Below, piece by piece: positions 46,715-58,250 of a stretch of DNA of 64,000 nucleotides. The notes under the pieces were generated by a model. That model was given only the letters and a program-made list of their open reading frames with translations. It ran no database searches and was not told the origin of the DNA. Location: positions 228,510 through 292,509 of the forward strand of contig MU405246.1 of NCBI GenBank assembly GCA_022836615.1. Direction: 5' to 3'. Both the position numbers and the translations under genes were made by a program. This stretch comes from Annulohypoxylon bovei var. microspora. Its lineage: Eukaryota; Ascomycota; Sordariomycetes; Xylariales; Hypoxylaceae. The first letter of the stretch is position 1. Each line of letters opens with the position of its first letter.

Positions 46715-47458
46715 GAGCACCCGCCTACCTAAAGCAGGAAGGGGAGAGGAGCACGGAATTTGGATGAATGACTAGAGAATTACGGGAAGGAGGCGCTCTC
46801 TACTTACCACGTGTGTTTTCGGACGAGGCATAAAACTTGGTAGGGTTTAACGTGGCCCCATTCGGTATTAGGGGGTTGGTTCTAAAAAACGACATGACGT
46901 AAGAAAAGCTCAGGATGATATGGCATCAAAATAGGATGCCAAAGCCGCATTCAGGGGTTTGATGGATGGATGGGTTCTATACACCGCAATCGAGGCCGGG
47001 TAAAAAGCCTCGAGTCGCTCACTTATACTATAATACAGAGATTACATTTTTACCTTGGCGTATATTCTCCTTCTATCTTCATGCCCTCCTTTCTTTCGTC
47101 CCTTCCCCCCTTATCTTTCTAGCCCTCCAAGGGTTTTCCTTCCCCCCCTCCAGGATTTGCCCAAGAAATGACACGAGTAGATTTTTCTTTAGCCGTGGCC
47201 GCGATGTGTGTATACATGTCAGTCAGTCTCATCCCAAACTTGAATTCAGCCCGTCCTATGCAAGAACCGTGCCCGCCGTTTCAGAGTAGAGTTTCGTTCC
47301 GGGGTAACGTAGTAGTAATAGTAGTTAGTAGCAGTAGTCATGGTTGTCGTTCGTAATCCCCGTACAACCATAATGCGATCGTTCAACGCCCCCTCCCCCC
47401 CTGAGCGTTCTTCATATCATACATCTCCGTAAATTGCATACCTTCCCAGACCACGTAT
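46715..47458. other. Intergenic, converging 3' ends
   Basis: Contains pyrimidine-rich tracts at about 47080–47160 and no supported gene. Confidence 0.5.
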
Positions 47459-49340
47459 TTATTTCGTGGACTCGGCAGGGGTTTCCTCCGGTTTAGCGGG
47501 GGTGAACCAGTTCGAGAACGACGACTTCATACTGCTCATAGCCTCGGCTTGTGCTTTCTCGTTCGCCTGTTGCTCTTCCTTTAGCCACTTCTCGCCGTTT
47601 TCACGAATCTCCTTCTCCATCATCTCGTAGTTGCGCTGACCCCTCTCTCGCGCGATATCCTGGAGCATCTTGCCTTGCGCGAAAGCCTCGCTCGGGCTAA
47701 TATCTCCTTCGGCTGGGACCATCATGCTCATGCTAGTCGGTTTCAACCCAAGCAGACCACCTAGAGCTCCCATCCCGCTCTTTCGCTTCCTCTTCTCAGA
47801 GTCGAATTGCTTCTGGAATTCGGCGCGAGCAAACGCTTCTCGGCGGGCGAATTCGCTCGGAATATGTTTGCTCCCGAAAGACTTGATGACTGTTCGCACA
47901 TCCTTGTATTGCATAGTGTGGATGTACTCGAGGAAAGGGATCAACGAGACGAGCTCGGTGTCCTTAGGATCGCCAGTCCACTTGTTAAGCACGATGGCAT
48001 TTTCGGGTTGCAGCTGAACATGCTCTGCTTTTGAATCAATTATGATGACCTTCGAGAGGTCGCGGTTCAAGTATGATAAGTCCTATGCAATAGCTCATTT
48101 AGTAATTGCGAACCAATATTGTTTCAGGAAAGGTACATAGTATTGAACTAACCTTGACAATCTCACCGTCTTTGTACTTAGTAGCTTCCCTGAACAAAGG
48201 CCAGACGATGAATCGGAAGGGATCTAGCTTCCGAACCAATGGTTCCCCTATACTGAACGGAACACTCGTAAATAGCACCAACTCGTAGTACTGACTCAGG
48301 TAGTGCAAGAAGTAATCTACTCCCGGGCGCTTCGCAACTCGCCAACCGTGCTCTCGCGTCCATTCGCTATGTACCAGCATATCCTCGAGACTGATGCAAA
48401 GAGTGTATGGTCGTGCGAACATAGGATCGGGATCGGGCAATAGTTTCTCGAAAGCGGGTTCGCTGTAGTAGCTCGTGACATCTCCGAAACGAGCCATCAC
48501 GCGCTTCCACCACAAGCCAAGCGACCAGCCATTGGGGATATCAGTGTGCATCTGAGCTTCTTCCTCGTCCCATTCCCGACCTAGATATGCCAAGCCGAGG
48601 ACGCCGAAGCCCAGCGCTCCGGCGTACATCCAATTGGCGAGCCTGATTCTCTTCTTCTCCGTCGAACTGACATACGCAGAGGCGGGCAGCTCTCCGCGAC
48701 TGCGCCCACCGCCAGCTTGTGTTTCGGGCGCTTCCTCTTCTACAGCGGCAAGCGCCGCCTTGTCGGTGGCGCCGCTCGTCTCATACTCGAGAGTCGATGG
48801 AATTCCTTGGGTAAGATCGGGAAGAGAGCTCAGGTCTGGCTTAAACTCGGGCTCGGCGTCTTGAGAAGGTTGCGCAGAAGGAGTAGGTTTCGGACTTGGC
48901 GTGGGTGTCTGGGATTTGGTCGTGGGCGTCTGGGATTTGGTCGTGGGCGTCTTGGGTTTGGTAGGTTGAGTTGGCTGAGTAGTTTGAGCAGCTTGAGTAG
49001 ACTGAGCAGACTGAGCAGCTTGAGTAGGCTTAGTCGCTTGAGTAGGCTTAGGACCTTGAGCAGACTTAGGACCTTGAGCAGACTTAGGACCTTGAGCAGG
49101 CCTAGGACCTTGAGCAGGCTTGGGATCTTGAGCAGGCTTAGGACCTTGAGCAGGCTTGTCTGAGGGTTTGTTCTGGTTCGATTGCTGGTTTTGACCCTGG
49201 TTTCGGTTTCTATTCTTAGCCATGCCTCGTACCCATATTGATGTCGTCGGATTGGATATTCTAGAAATAGCCGGATGTGCTATGGTTGTTCTCGAAAGCG
49301 CCGGTAGTCGCGCAGAGCGCATAAGTGCTCTTGACAACAT
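47459..49340 (-). CDS. TIM50: Mitochondrial presequence translocase subunit Tim50
   Basis: Two exons, complement(47459..48082, 48153..49340), give 603 aa. The 70-nt intron joins YKDGEIVK to DLSYLNRDLSKVIIIDS. An Arg/Ser-rich presequence precedes a long Gln/Pro/Lys/Ala linker with an 18-bp repeat, a single membrane helix (WMYAGALGFGVLGLAYLG, about 238–255), then the FCP1/NIF-like domain from about 313 (YTLCISLEDMLVHSEW, YYELVLFTSVPFS, LQPENAIVLNKWTGD, LIPFLEYIH). The catalytic DxDx motif of the phosphatase fold reads SLED, as expected for a non-enzymatic receptor. Tim50 receives presequence proteins in the intermembrane space for TIM23. The ATG at 49340 is used; an upstream GTG is not a start. 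A Gly/Met-rich C-terminal segment follows. Confidence 0.95.
49051..49158. repeat. 18-bp coding minisatellite in TIM50
   Basis: Six tandem 18-base units (plus-strand reading GGACCTTGAGCAG plus five variable bases) start at 49051, 49069, 49087, 49105, 49123 and 49141. They encode six-residue Pro-Lys/Ser-Pro/Ser-Ala-Gln-Gly-type units in the linker, and the unit keeps the frame. Confidence 0.88.
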
Positions 49341-49810
49341 GATGCCAAGTTGTCGACCTTGCCACACTTATCTACCGCTAAATGGGGATGAATGACCGAT
49401 ATATACTAAAGGTCCTTCAAGAGTGTTCTAGTCGGCAAAATACAATTGCAGACTAGAGGTCGTCCGTAGAGACTGCGCGGGATAGAAAAGGTTGAACGGC
49501 GGCACAGTTAGGAAATTTTAGACCATCGAAAAGCTTCAATCCTTGTTCCATAGACGCATTCTGTCAATCTCCAAATTTTTATCCCCGAAGTTCTACCATT
49601 GGAAACTACATACATAAAGACCCCACATCACGCACGTCATTAGGTGAAAAATATTAAGCACATCTGCACCGAACACAGAAAATTAAAAGCCCTCAAAATG
49701 GAGGGGAATAAAACACAGAAGAAAGTTGTAACTAACGATGAATTAACAGTCAAAAATAAATGAGCATATATGAGAAAAAGATAAAAGTAGAGAAGAAAAC
49801 AAAAAGTATT
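49341..49810. other. Intergenic between TIM50 and tRNA-Leu
   Basis: The proximal part is the TIM50 promoter. A-rich sequence at about 49670–49800 follows the tRNA, whose transcription runs toward it; T runs read on the minus strand could end Pol III transcription. No gene. Confidence 0.5.
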
Positions 49811-49945
49811 GACAGGAAGGGGATTCGAACCCCTGCGGATTGCTCCAGAAGAAAAGCGTCCTGAATTTTCATCAGGGAAGCTACATCACATTTGACTGTG
49901 AGTATTTGCTTGAACCTTCCGCCATAACCACTCGGCCATCCTGCC
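49811..49945 (-). tRNA. tRNA-Leu (anticodon CAA) with intron
   Basis: Exons are complement(49811..49854, 49909..49945). The acceptor GGCAGGA pairs with TCCTGTC (one G·U), with discriminator A. The D arm is GCC/GGC. The anticodon stem GAAGG pairs with TCTTC (one G·U), enclosing TTCAAG and T, so the anticodon is CAA. A 54-nt intron (49855..49908) lies after position 37, the standard site. There is a long variable arm (GGAGCAATCC), as expected for a class II tRNA, and a T arm AGGGG/CCCCT with TTCGAAT. Yeast tRNA-Leu(CAA) also has an intron here. Confidence 0.9.
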
Positions 49946-50804
49946 CTAGAGTGTGAATCAATGGTGTGATTACACTGAGATGGTAAGTTTTCGTCTCAAG
50001 ATAGTATATATACAATGCTAGGATGTGAAGGGAGCTATGCCTAAATTGGAATAGAAAGTAACGCCTAGACCGTCATCGGAACCCCACTAACTAAATTGGT
50101 CTAGTGGTGAAGGTAATCGCCTAAACCCGGCATGTCCGTGACACCTCGACCCCACTTGATCAGTCATTCAGTCATTGGATGTCATCAATTTGGATGCAGG
50201 TGGTGAACCCGTTGCAACTCCTTTAGCTCAAGGCCTTCTATTCTAAGAATTGAATCATCAAATAGAATTGACTCAACCACTCAACCGCTCAACCTCCTCA
50301 TCTACCAGAGGCTACTGTTACTACAAGAATACCAAGGTACTCTTTTCTTCCACCGGCTGTCTACTGCCGATTCTCTTCCCCTCTCTCTTCTCTCAGGGCA
50401 ATTCGCAATTCTTCTTTTCCTATTAAACTCCTGCTTCCGATTCTTAGCCTATTTGTCATCTCTACTCTTATATGAATTACGCTGCATACGACCGACTTCC
50501 TACTTGATCCGACCATGGCATCGATGAGTGCTGCGTTTTAGAGGGTGGTCGTCACTCGTTGAAGAATCGCGATGGCACCACCCTCGCGATCCTACCTTGT
50601 AACCTCGATCTCATCAATTGCTTAAATTAACCACGGAGCGAATCTCCACAAACACTAAGTAGAAAAATCCGACTTAGGACCTCTCTCGAATTTTATATTC
50701 GACAATCAACTGTCGCGTGGCAATAGTTTCGCGTTACCTACCTAGATAATCTAGGATTATTGAGCGGACCAACTTGCGATCCCGAATAAACCGACGTATA
50801 CGTG
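49946..50804. other. Intergenic
   Basis: Contains an isolated A-box-like TGGTCTAGTGGT near 50097–50108, without a matching B box or cloverleaf, and pyrimidine-rich DNA at about 50340–50420. This is the promoter region of the F-box-like gene. No gene. Confidence 0.5.
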
Positions 50805-51761
50805 ATGCGTCGCAAGGCTGGTGCGGCGAAGGGTTTGAAGGGTTCGCGGGCTGTTAAGGGCCCGGGTCCGACACCCGTCTCTTTAGCCACCACTCCGCTA
50901 AGCTCGGCCTTGCCTTCAACCTATGCTTCCGAAGCAGAGTATGATATCAACGACGAAGTAGCCAAGTTACAAATCGGTGCTCTTACGTTGGATGGATCAG
51001 CGTCGAATTCACGGAAGCCGAAGCGAGAAAAACCGCAGCCGTTCCGGTTTCTCGATCTTCCGTCCGAACTACGCTTAAAGGTCTACGATTATCATTTCGC
51101 CAACATCGGCCATGTGCTCGACCTCGATTATGATAACTATAAGAGGATCCATCAGAAGTTAGCTATTCTAAGATCTTGCCGCACCATATACCAAGAGGCT
51201 TCGTATTTATTCTACAGCACCCACCCAATTCGCATATTTCCGACGACTCCCGGGCGTTTCTTCAAGACTAAGAAGCCCTTGCTGGCTCGTTTGAAACCTA
51301 ACCAACGATCATTCTTGACCTCGCTCGAGCTACGTCTAGGACCAGGATGGAGTAGTCCGCCCAGGGGCTGGGTGGTGAATCCCGCATTGGGTCTATCAGG
51401 TTGTATCCATGTCACGAAGATCACCGTCTACGTCGAATGTGATCCGGGGAACGATTTCTTCAAGGGGTTTCGGCAGCCGGACAACTTCTACGAACGATTC
51501 TCCAAGTCCTTACTTACTAGTGTCCTGGACGAGATGCCATGGGTCGGACGAATAGAGTTCGAGGCGTGGCCAAACGTCAAGAAATCAGGGGCGCTGATGC
51601 GCGGACTCATCGAAGTCGTGACATCTAGGGGACTGAAAATCCTCTGGGGTAAGGAGAGAGGGTGGACCGATGCGGAAGAAGTAGAACCGCAGCCGGCGTT
51701 GGACCTAAATTCCCCCCTTCTCATAGAACACGGCAATCCGGGTATTATGGTAGTAGGGTAG
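50805..51761 (+). CDS. F-box-like / 2EXR-type protein of unknown function
   Basis: An intronless frame of 318 aa from the ATG at 50805 (MRRKAGAAKGLKGSRAVKGP), with a basic N-terminal tail. The core starts FRFLDLPSELRLKVYDYHF, followed by ILRSCRTIYQEASYLFYS, the layout of the fungal family related to F-box and 2EXR domains: Leu-Pro-x-Glu-Leu-Arg, then a Cys-Arg-x-Ile-Tyr-x-Glu-Ala segment about 45 residues on. The rest has alternating hydrophobic segments (FLTSLELRLGPGW, CIHVTKITVYVEC) as in related proteins. These proteins are numerous in Pezizomycotina and their role is mostly unknown. Family confident, function unassigned. Confidence 0.75.
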   Translation: MRRKAGAAKGLKGSRAVKGPGPTPVSLATTPLSSALPSTYASEAEYDINDEVAKLQIGALTLDGSASNSRKPKREKPQPFRFLDLPSELRLKVYDYHFANIGHVLDLDYDNYKRIHQKLAILRSCRTIYQEASYLFYSTHPIRIFPTTPGRFFKTKKPLLARLKPNQRSFLTSLELRLGPGWSSPPRGWVVNPALGLSGCIHVTKITVYVECDPGNDFFKGFRQPDNFYERFSKSLLTSVLDEMPWVGRIEFEAWPNVKKSGALMRGLIEVVTSRGLKILWGKERGWTDAEEVEPQPALDLNSPLLIEHGNPGIMVVG

Positions 51762-52470
51762 TACAAGGCGTAGTTTCTTTTTTCTCCTCCCTCTTATAAG
51801 CTGCAACGTTCAAAGGAGTAACGGATGGTAAAGGGCTGATTGGTAGTTGGGAACTGTTTGTTAAGTAATGGCTACGGCAATCCTACGGGTTCTTTTGGGT
51901 AGGGTACTCGCTCACCTCTCACTTTAACGATTTTGGCCTGAAGAGGACTCGAATATATGATTTCAACGAAGTAATTGTCCAATGTATCCCTGCGTGGTTA
52001 GCTCGGTGTGAAACTGTCTCTAATATGTCAAAATTTCCGTAGCACTAGATGGATTGAAGAAGCGTTACGAGTCATTAGTAGTGCTCTAATGCCTAACTAT
52101 GCCTCATACATAAATTATTTGAAATTTCCTAGATCTAGATAACATCTAAGATTTATACTTGAGCTAAGAGTGTATCCATCGAAACTGGGAGGCGACGCTA
52201 ATCCGGGGAATGTACCTAGGTACCTACATATTTCAAGGTTGTGAAAAAGGACCCCACTTAAATTTTCTATCCAGACGCATACAACCTTAGAAGCTTCATC
52301 GCAAGCTTGCTCCCAATTCCTTATTATCCCACCTCAAGCAAACAGACACAACTCACACCCGCACCCAACTACCTACGTAATCCCTCACGACACCGAAACA
52401 AAACAAAAAACATAAACCTCGGGAAAAGCAAGAAAAGGGAAGGAAAGGATAGAAAAAAAAACCAAACGCA
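51762..52470. other. Intergenic upstream of RRP41
   Basis: Includes GTACCTAGGTACC near 52211–52224 and an A-rich leader just before the RRP41 ATG (about 52400–52470). No gene. Confidence 0.5.
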
Positions 52471-53434
52471 ATGCCGCTCGACACATCGACCTACAACCTG
52501 GCGCACCTGCGCATCGACGGGCGGCGGTGGAACGAGCTGCGGCAGCTGCACGCGCAGCTGCGCACCCAGGCCTCGGCCGACGGGTCCGCCTGCTTCGAGC
52601 TCGGCAACACCAAGGTCATGTGCGTGGTCTCGGGCCCCAGCGAGGAGGGCAAGCGCCGCGGCGCCTCGTCCGCGGCCGGCGCCGGCGGGCCTGGGTCGGG
52701 TGCTGGGGGTGGGAATGCGGCGGATATATTGGTTAGTGTGGTTGTTGGCGCGTTTAGTACCGTCGATCGCAAGAGGAGGGCCCGGGGCGATAAGTATGTT
52801 TTCTGTCTCTTTTTTTTTTTTTTTTGCTGTAAAGGTTTTATATATAAGGTATAGGATGAGATTGGATGGAATAGGATGAGATGGCACGACAAGACAACCG
52901 CTAACCTCACCCGCAAACAGACGTATCCAAGAGCTCCAATCCGCACTCGCCAAATCGCTCGCCGCGGTGCTGCACACGCACCTCTTCCCACGCAGCACGA
53001 TCTCGCTGTCGCTACACATCCTCTCGCAAGACGGGTCCCTGCTCGCGTGCCTGATCAACGCGGCGACGCTAGCGCTGATCGACGCGGGGGTGCCGATGGA
53101 CGACTTCCTGGTGGGGTGCAGCGCGGGCAGCACGTCGAGCCACGCGGCGGGCGACGAGCAGGCGGACCCGCTGATGGACCTCAACACGCAGGAGGAGCAG
53201 GAGCTGCCGTTCCTGACGGTCGCCACGCTGGGCAGCTCCGACAAGGTCGTCGCGCTCGTGTGCGAGAGCAGGGTCCAGGTCAGCCGCCTCGAGGGCATGA
53301 TGGTCTCCGCCGTCGACGGCTGCAGGATCATCCACGAGTACATGAAAGCCGTGGTCAAGGAGAAGGGCGCCAGGATGATAGCCGAGGGCGCCGTTGAGAA
53401 GGGCGTTAGTATGGCCATGGATATCGACGTCTAG
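52471..53434 (+). CDS. RRP41: Exosome RNase PH-like subunit Rrp41 (Ski6)
   Basis: Two exons (52471..52793, 52921..53434) give 278 aa. The 127-nt intron, with a 17-base T run, joins RARGDK to RIQELQSALAKSL. RNase PH fold motifs appear in order: LRIDGRRWNELR, GSACFELGNTKVMCVVSGP, LHILSQDGSLLACLINAATL, ALIDAGVPMDDFLVGCSAG, DPLMDLNTQEEQEL, LVCESRVQ and the C-terminal CRIIHEYM. In eukaryotes this subunit is a catalytically dead part of the six-member ring that threads RNA to Rrp44/Rrp6 in nucleus and cytoplasm. A Gly/Ala/Ser-rich insert (SSAAGAGGPGSGAGGGNAAD) after the first motif makes it longer than yeast's. Very GC-rich coding DNA. Confidence 0.95.
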
Positions 53435-53697
53435 GCGTAAGCGAAGGCCGGGCGTGGACGAAGACAAATTGGGCGTGGTAAAGGGAGGATAGATAATATT
53501 AACTAACCTATGAGGGAGTCATGGTTGGTCACGGCCGGATAGGCATAGCATTTGGCAGGCGTTACGGTTTAAAAATCCATTTACTCACGAGTAAGTAGCC
53601 CCTTTTTATGAATGGAAACTTAATTCGTTACTACTTAGGTATACCAAAGGAAAATACCAACTAGTGCTATATATACTAACCCTAGATCACTATTTAT

Positions 53698-55212
53698 CTA
53701 GAGTTCTTCATGTTTCGGAGCTTCCTTCGTGGCTTCGGGAGTCGGCTCCGCGCCCTTGGAAGGTGATTCGGATTCAGGCTCGACCTCGACCGTCTCAGCC
53801 GGCTTCTTCTCCGCGGTTGTCTCCTCGACAGCCTCGCTAATCACGCCATCTGGTATCTTCTTCTTGGTGCCCTCACTCAGACGGATGGCGTCGATCCAAC
53901 TCTCAACACTCTCGGGGGTAAAATCGCCTTCGTAGTGGCGCCACCATCCCCTCTTACCGTTGACAGCGACGATATCGACCTCTCCGGCAAGCTCTAGGCT
54001 CTTGAAGACCGACGTGGTGACCTCGTTGTCGGTATGGACCTCGAAGAAGGGGAACAGGTGACGTTGCGCGTGGGCGTGCTTGAATGCTAGCTCGGCTAGG
54101 CTGGTCAGGGCCTTCTCGGCGGTCTCTCCGTGGGTGGAGGGCACGAAAGCGAGAACGCAGGTGTGCGCTTTGTGGTTCAGGCATTCCTTGGTTAGCTTAC
54201 CCGCCTCGGTGATGGCTGGGATGGGCGGCGCAATCTCGACAGGCTTTTCAGCGGCAGGGGGGACATCGGTTGACTCAGCTGATTCCGTCGAGGTAGTTTT
54301 AGAGCTAGATTCGGAGGATTTGGAAGAGGCCTTCTTGTTCTTCTTCTCGGATTTCTTGTCGCCCTTCTTTTCTCCCTTCGACTTAGTGGGCGCCGGGTCA
54401 GGGTTTGGTTCACCGGCTTGCGCCAAGAACTTGACCATAGCATCCTTCTTCATCTCTCCATTGTACACTATGCTCTGTTTGTCGCCGCCTGGTAATAGTA
54501 CCAGGGTCGGGTAGGACTTGATATCGAATAATTGGTTGGCCTTGGCCTCCTTGTCCCGGATTTGGGCGACGCTGATGACGTCTAAGAAGTCGATCGCAAT
54601 GCTCTTTAATAAAGCGCTCGTGGTGCCTTTCTCGGTGAACAGTATAGCCTTGGCCGTGTCGTTCTTAGTCGATAGGAAGGAATCAAGGTCTTTATCCGTC
54701 ACACGCTTGACATGGTTGTTGATCTTTTCGATAACTACGTCCACAATACCCTTGGCCGTCCGAGGACCCATGTAGTCTTCCACGATCGGCTTCCCCTTCT
54801 TGCCCGGGCGCACGGTCTTGAGGGTCGGGAACCCTTTGACGCCCATCATGCCACATAGCTGCTTGTTCTCGTCTTCGTCGCAGTTTACGGCGGCGACATG
54901 GGCCAGGCCCTCGAGGTTTCGGGCTGCCTTCTCGTAGGCGGGTTTGAGATTCTGGCAGTGGCCGCACCATGGCGCGTAGAATTCGACAACCTATCATGGT
55001 AACTTGTTAGTCGACGTGTAGTCCTATTGGCTAGATGCTCGTTGTCTTACAGAAGTGTGATTTGACTTGTTAATTATCCTGTCAAAGTTCTTTGCGTCGA
55101 GTTGGGTTACAGGCGAGCTCTTTAGATAGAGGCTAGCTTGCGCAGTTGGTAGGGCTGAGAGGAAAGCCACGGCAGCAATGGCCGTGGTGGGGTTGAGGTT
55201 GAAGGCATGCAT
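53698..55212 (-). CDS. ER protein disulfide isomerase-like protein (Mpd1 type)
   Basis: Two exons, complement(53698..54990, 55051..55212), give 484 aa. The 60-nt intron joins IINKSNHTS to VVEFYAPWCGHC. A signal peptide (MHAFNLNPTTAIAAVAFLSA, cut after about residue 26) precedes one thioredoxin domain with active site CGHC (63–66), GVKGFPTLKT (cis-Pro loop) and a second, degenerate thioredoxin-like part (LFDIKSYPTLVLLPGGD, no CxxC). A Lys/Ser-rich linker and acidic C-terminal tail follow, ending HEEL, an HDEL-like ER-retention signal. It forms and rearranges disulfides in secretory proteins. The single-active-site architecture resembles yeast Mpd1; exact orthology is not proven. ATG at 55212 is the first in frame. 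Confidence 0.9.
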
Positions 55213-56063
55213 GGCCTGTCTCGTAGATCGTATGACGACGGGAGAATACCTAAGGAACAACAGAAGTCTAGAAGACTAAGTGAAACACATTCACAGTCTA
55301 GACAATGATAATAAATGACGAGAAAGAGAGTAATATATCAAACCGTATATGCCTGTGAGTTTATAATCGTAGAAATCCTGGACATGACAGATAATCCATT
55401 CCTTCAATGAAGTCACACAACGATGACTAGGACAGAGGTGAAGCTTAGCTTTTAAATGATTGGTGTCTTTGCTCGATTCAGCAAAAGGCCACCGTGGAAA
55501 TTCGATCCAATTCGCTAAAAGACCACGCTATGTTCGACACTTTCCGTCTAATGATTGGCTAAATTAGAAAATCCGGGGTAAATTCTATGTACATAAGGTT
55601 GTGGCTAGTAATTTGTAAGAGATGTGGCGTGAGCTCTCTTCTCTATCTTGCCTAGTGCGCCGATGATGCCCGCCTAGTGGGGAACCACTTGGCAGTGACT
55701 TCAGCGGGCAGTAGCGGGGAATTGAATATCGTGCCTGATGCAACCTTGGAAGCTAAAGATTGCGTGGAGGTTGGTTTTATCTTTGCTACCTACTACTTTC
55801 ATCTTCATTAAACCTCGCATCCGACCATATCTAGGCAGGTCTATCATACACCATACATCATACGTAAACGATTCAACAAACAAGACTTGGATCATATAAG
55901 CTTCAAACCACTTTCGATTTAGCTACAACACCAGCCGCCATATTGAGTTGGATTATTCACTTGTCTTACCTATAGGTACATTCGCTCGAACTATCTCAAG
56001 ACGCTTTCCGATCGATCAAATACGAGATTTAGCTCTTTATAAGGGAACGAACACAACTCGACG
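55213..56063. other. Divergent promoter region (PDI / VTA1)
   Basis: About 0.85 kb between divergent start codons. Minor AT-rich segments; no gene, repeat or RNA recognised. Confidence 0.5.
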
Positions 56064-57491
56064 ATGGCGGCCAACATACCCGCGAAGCTGAAACAGGCGG
56101 GCATAACGCCCTTTATCCTGCGCGCAACACAGCTTGAGGCTGCAAAGCCAGTCATCTCCTACTGGTGTAAGCTGTTACTGCTGTCGCATCGATATGTAGA
56201 CCATGTTCGCTGAGTGCTGTGAATCTTATAGGTTTCTATTGGGCTGTCAATCAGATCCTCGGCAAACAACTTCACTCTGCTGACGAGGACTGCCACCAAT
56301 TTACTACGAATCTGATGGAAAAGCTAGAACATGTACGATGACGACACTTATCCCTACCTCCCTTCCTTAAAAGCTACGGCGCTCTAACCAATGTGCTCTT
56401 TCGACAGATAAAAGAGGGGCAAGCTGGAAACGATGCGATCCACGATGATATAGCTGGGCAAGCATACGTGGAGCAATTTGCGCAAGAAACCTTTGACAGG
56501 GCACTTCGGCCATTAAAAGCCAACAAAGTCACACAGTACATACCCTCTATCATGCGACGGGATTGGTAAGAGCGCGATCGCTGATGAGTAAAATAGACAA
56601 ACAGCGAGCACCTTCGAAGCCGCGGCCACATTTTTTCAGTTGGTCAATATCTGGGGACAAGCCGACGCGGAGACGCAAGATAAGATCAAGTATGCAAAGT
56701 GGAATGCCGCTCGCATACTAAAAGCTATCAAGGAGGGCAGGGACCCCAACGAATCGAATCCAAAACAAGAGGAAGTTAAGCAGGAAGAGGAGCTTGACCC
56801 GAACGATCCAGAAGTCCAGATGATCAGAGCCTCACAGCCAAGGCCGGCAAGTGTAGAGGATGTCCCTGACGATGACGGCAGGCTGCATCCAACTTCGGCC
56901 GGAGCCTATCAAACCTTCCCAGCCCCTGTGTCGGAGCCAACATCGCCTCCAGCGCCGTCGGCACCAGTTCCCGAGCAGGTGTCTCCCATAGTGCCTCCTG
57001 GTCCACCCACGCAAGAGCCAGGGAACTATTTCCCGAATGAGCCCAGTGCGCCCGATACTTTAGACCTACCATCTACGACGAACATGCCGCCTCCAGGATC
57101 ATCTAGTTATGACCCGACGAGTCCTTCGCCATTAATACCCAGCCCCAGCTCTCACGATCCAGCTCTACCACCTTCAGCGCCACCCCCGGACTTCTATCGC
57201 TCTACCCCTACATCTCCTGCCGTCCCGCCGCAGCAGCGACATTTCCCTCCTCCGGCACCTACAGCTAGTCAGAGCTACTATTCTCAACCTTCACAACCGA
57301 CGCCAGCACCTGTAGTTCCGGCTCAACAATACAGCAATGGCGAGGCGCCTAATTCATATGGCGTAGACGACATGGCGATGGTGCAGGCGCAGAAGCATGC
57401 CAAATGGGCCATCTCGGCGTTGAATTTTGAAGATGTGCCAACAGCCGTACGGGAATTGCAGGCTGCGCTGGCTACTCTCGGTGTGCGGTAA
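56064..57491 (+). CDS. VTA1: ESCRT-III/Vps4 cofactor Vta1 (LIP5)
   Basis: Four exons (56064..56166, 56232..56332, 56408..56535, 56609..57491) give 404 aa; introns are 65, 75 and 73 nt. The N-terminal tandem MIT-like domain reads MAANIPAKLKQAGITPFILR, KPVISYWCFYWAVNQI, HSADEDCHQFTTNLMEKLEH and YVEQFAQETFDRAL, then KANKVTHTFEAAATFFQLVN. The last junction (donor GTACAT at 56536, acceptor ending 56608) was chosen to keep the frame and may differ by a few codons. A Pro/Ser-rich linker leads to the C-terminal Vta1 domain (AQKHAKWAISALNFEDVPTA…LQAAL), which binds Vps4. Vta1 activates Vps4 to disassemble ESCRT-III at endosomes. Confidence 0.92.
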
Positions 57492-58250
57492 TGCCACGTT
57501 GGTTCATTAATTACCCGGGTGGTTGAGAAGTCTTGCACTAGATGATTAATTAGTTGTGTGCTCGAGTTATACAAGAGTTATTGTGTCGAGACTCGAAATG
57601 GTGATCTAGCATCTCTTGATCTTGAAAGTCTTGAAGTGCGGAAAATGTAAGCCAATCATGAAGCAACTAGCATACTTTCAATTTCCTCTTTCGGCTACTT
57701 CGTACATATTAGAACGTGATTTTGTTCTTTTTCTAGAAGCCGTATATTTCTTCACAAGCGAGCAGCCGCGTACTTCTCAACATGTTTCAATGGTAAGTAA
57801 TACACCTTCCAAGGGTTACTCTAATTCGGGACTATTGGGAACGTCGTCTTCGGGGTCCATTGCTTCACTAGTTGAGTTGTACGAAGATCATTCGTCTAGA
57901 TCTTACTCCGGCGGGCTGCGTATAAATCTATAAAATCATGAACAGAAGCTCCCGCCCGCGACAGAGGAAAATAGTCTGCAATGAGGATTAGAACTTAAAC
58001 CCTAACAGCTCACCCGATGCAAGTTAGTCAAGTTAGGTAGAGACAGGTTCAAAGATCTTAGGTTAGCTTAGTTAGGATCCAGCAAATTCTCACCTAAGAG
58101 ATATAAAAATCCTAGCTAATTAGGTTCCAAAAGTAGGACTTGATGTGACTTGATTTGATCCTTACTAAACTTAAGTAATAATATTAATTTAGAAGTCTTG
58201 GAAAAGTAGTCAAGTTAAGACAAGTTGCAAAACTGAGTTGACAAGACCTG
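57492..58250. other. Transition between genes and AT-rich block
   Basis: Normal composition here, with short frames only (57616–57933 lacks any motif). From about 58020 on, TTAGGTTAGC and AAGTTAGTCAAG-type AT-leaning sequence precedes the AT-rich block. No gene. Confidence 0.5.

Noticed and set aside
50097..50150. Possible tRNA fragment (A-box-like TGGTCTAGTGGT)
   Set aside because: No B box, no paired acceptor or T arm; cloverleaf could not be built.
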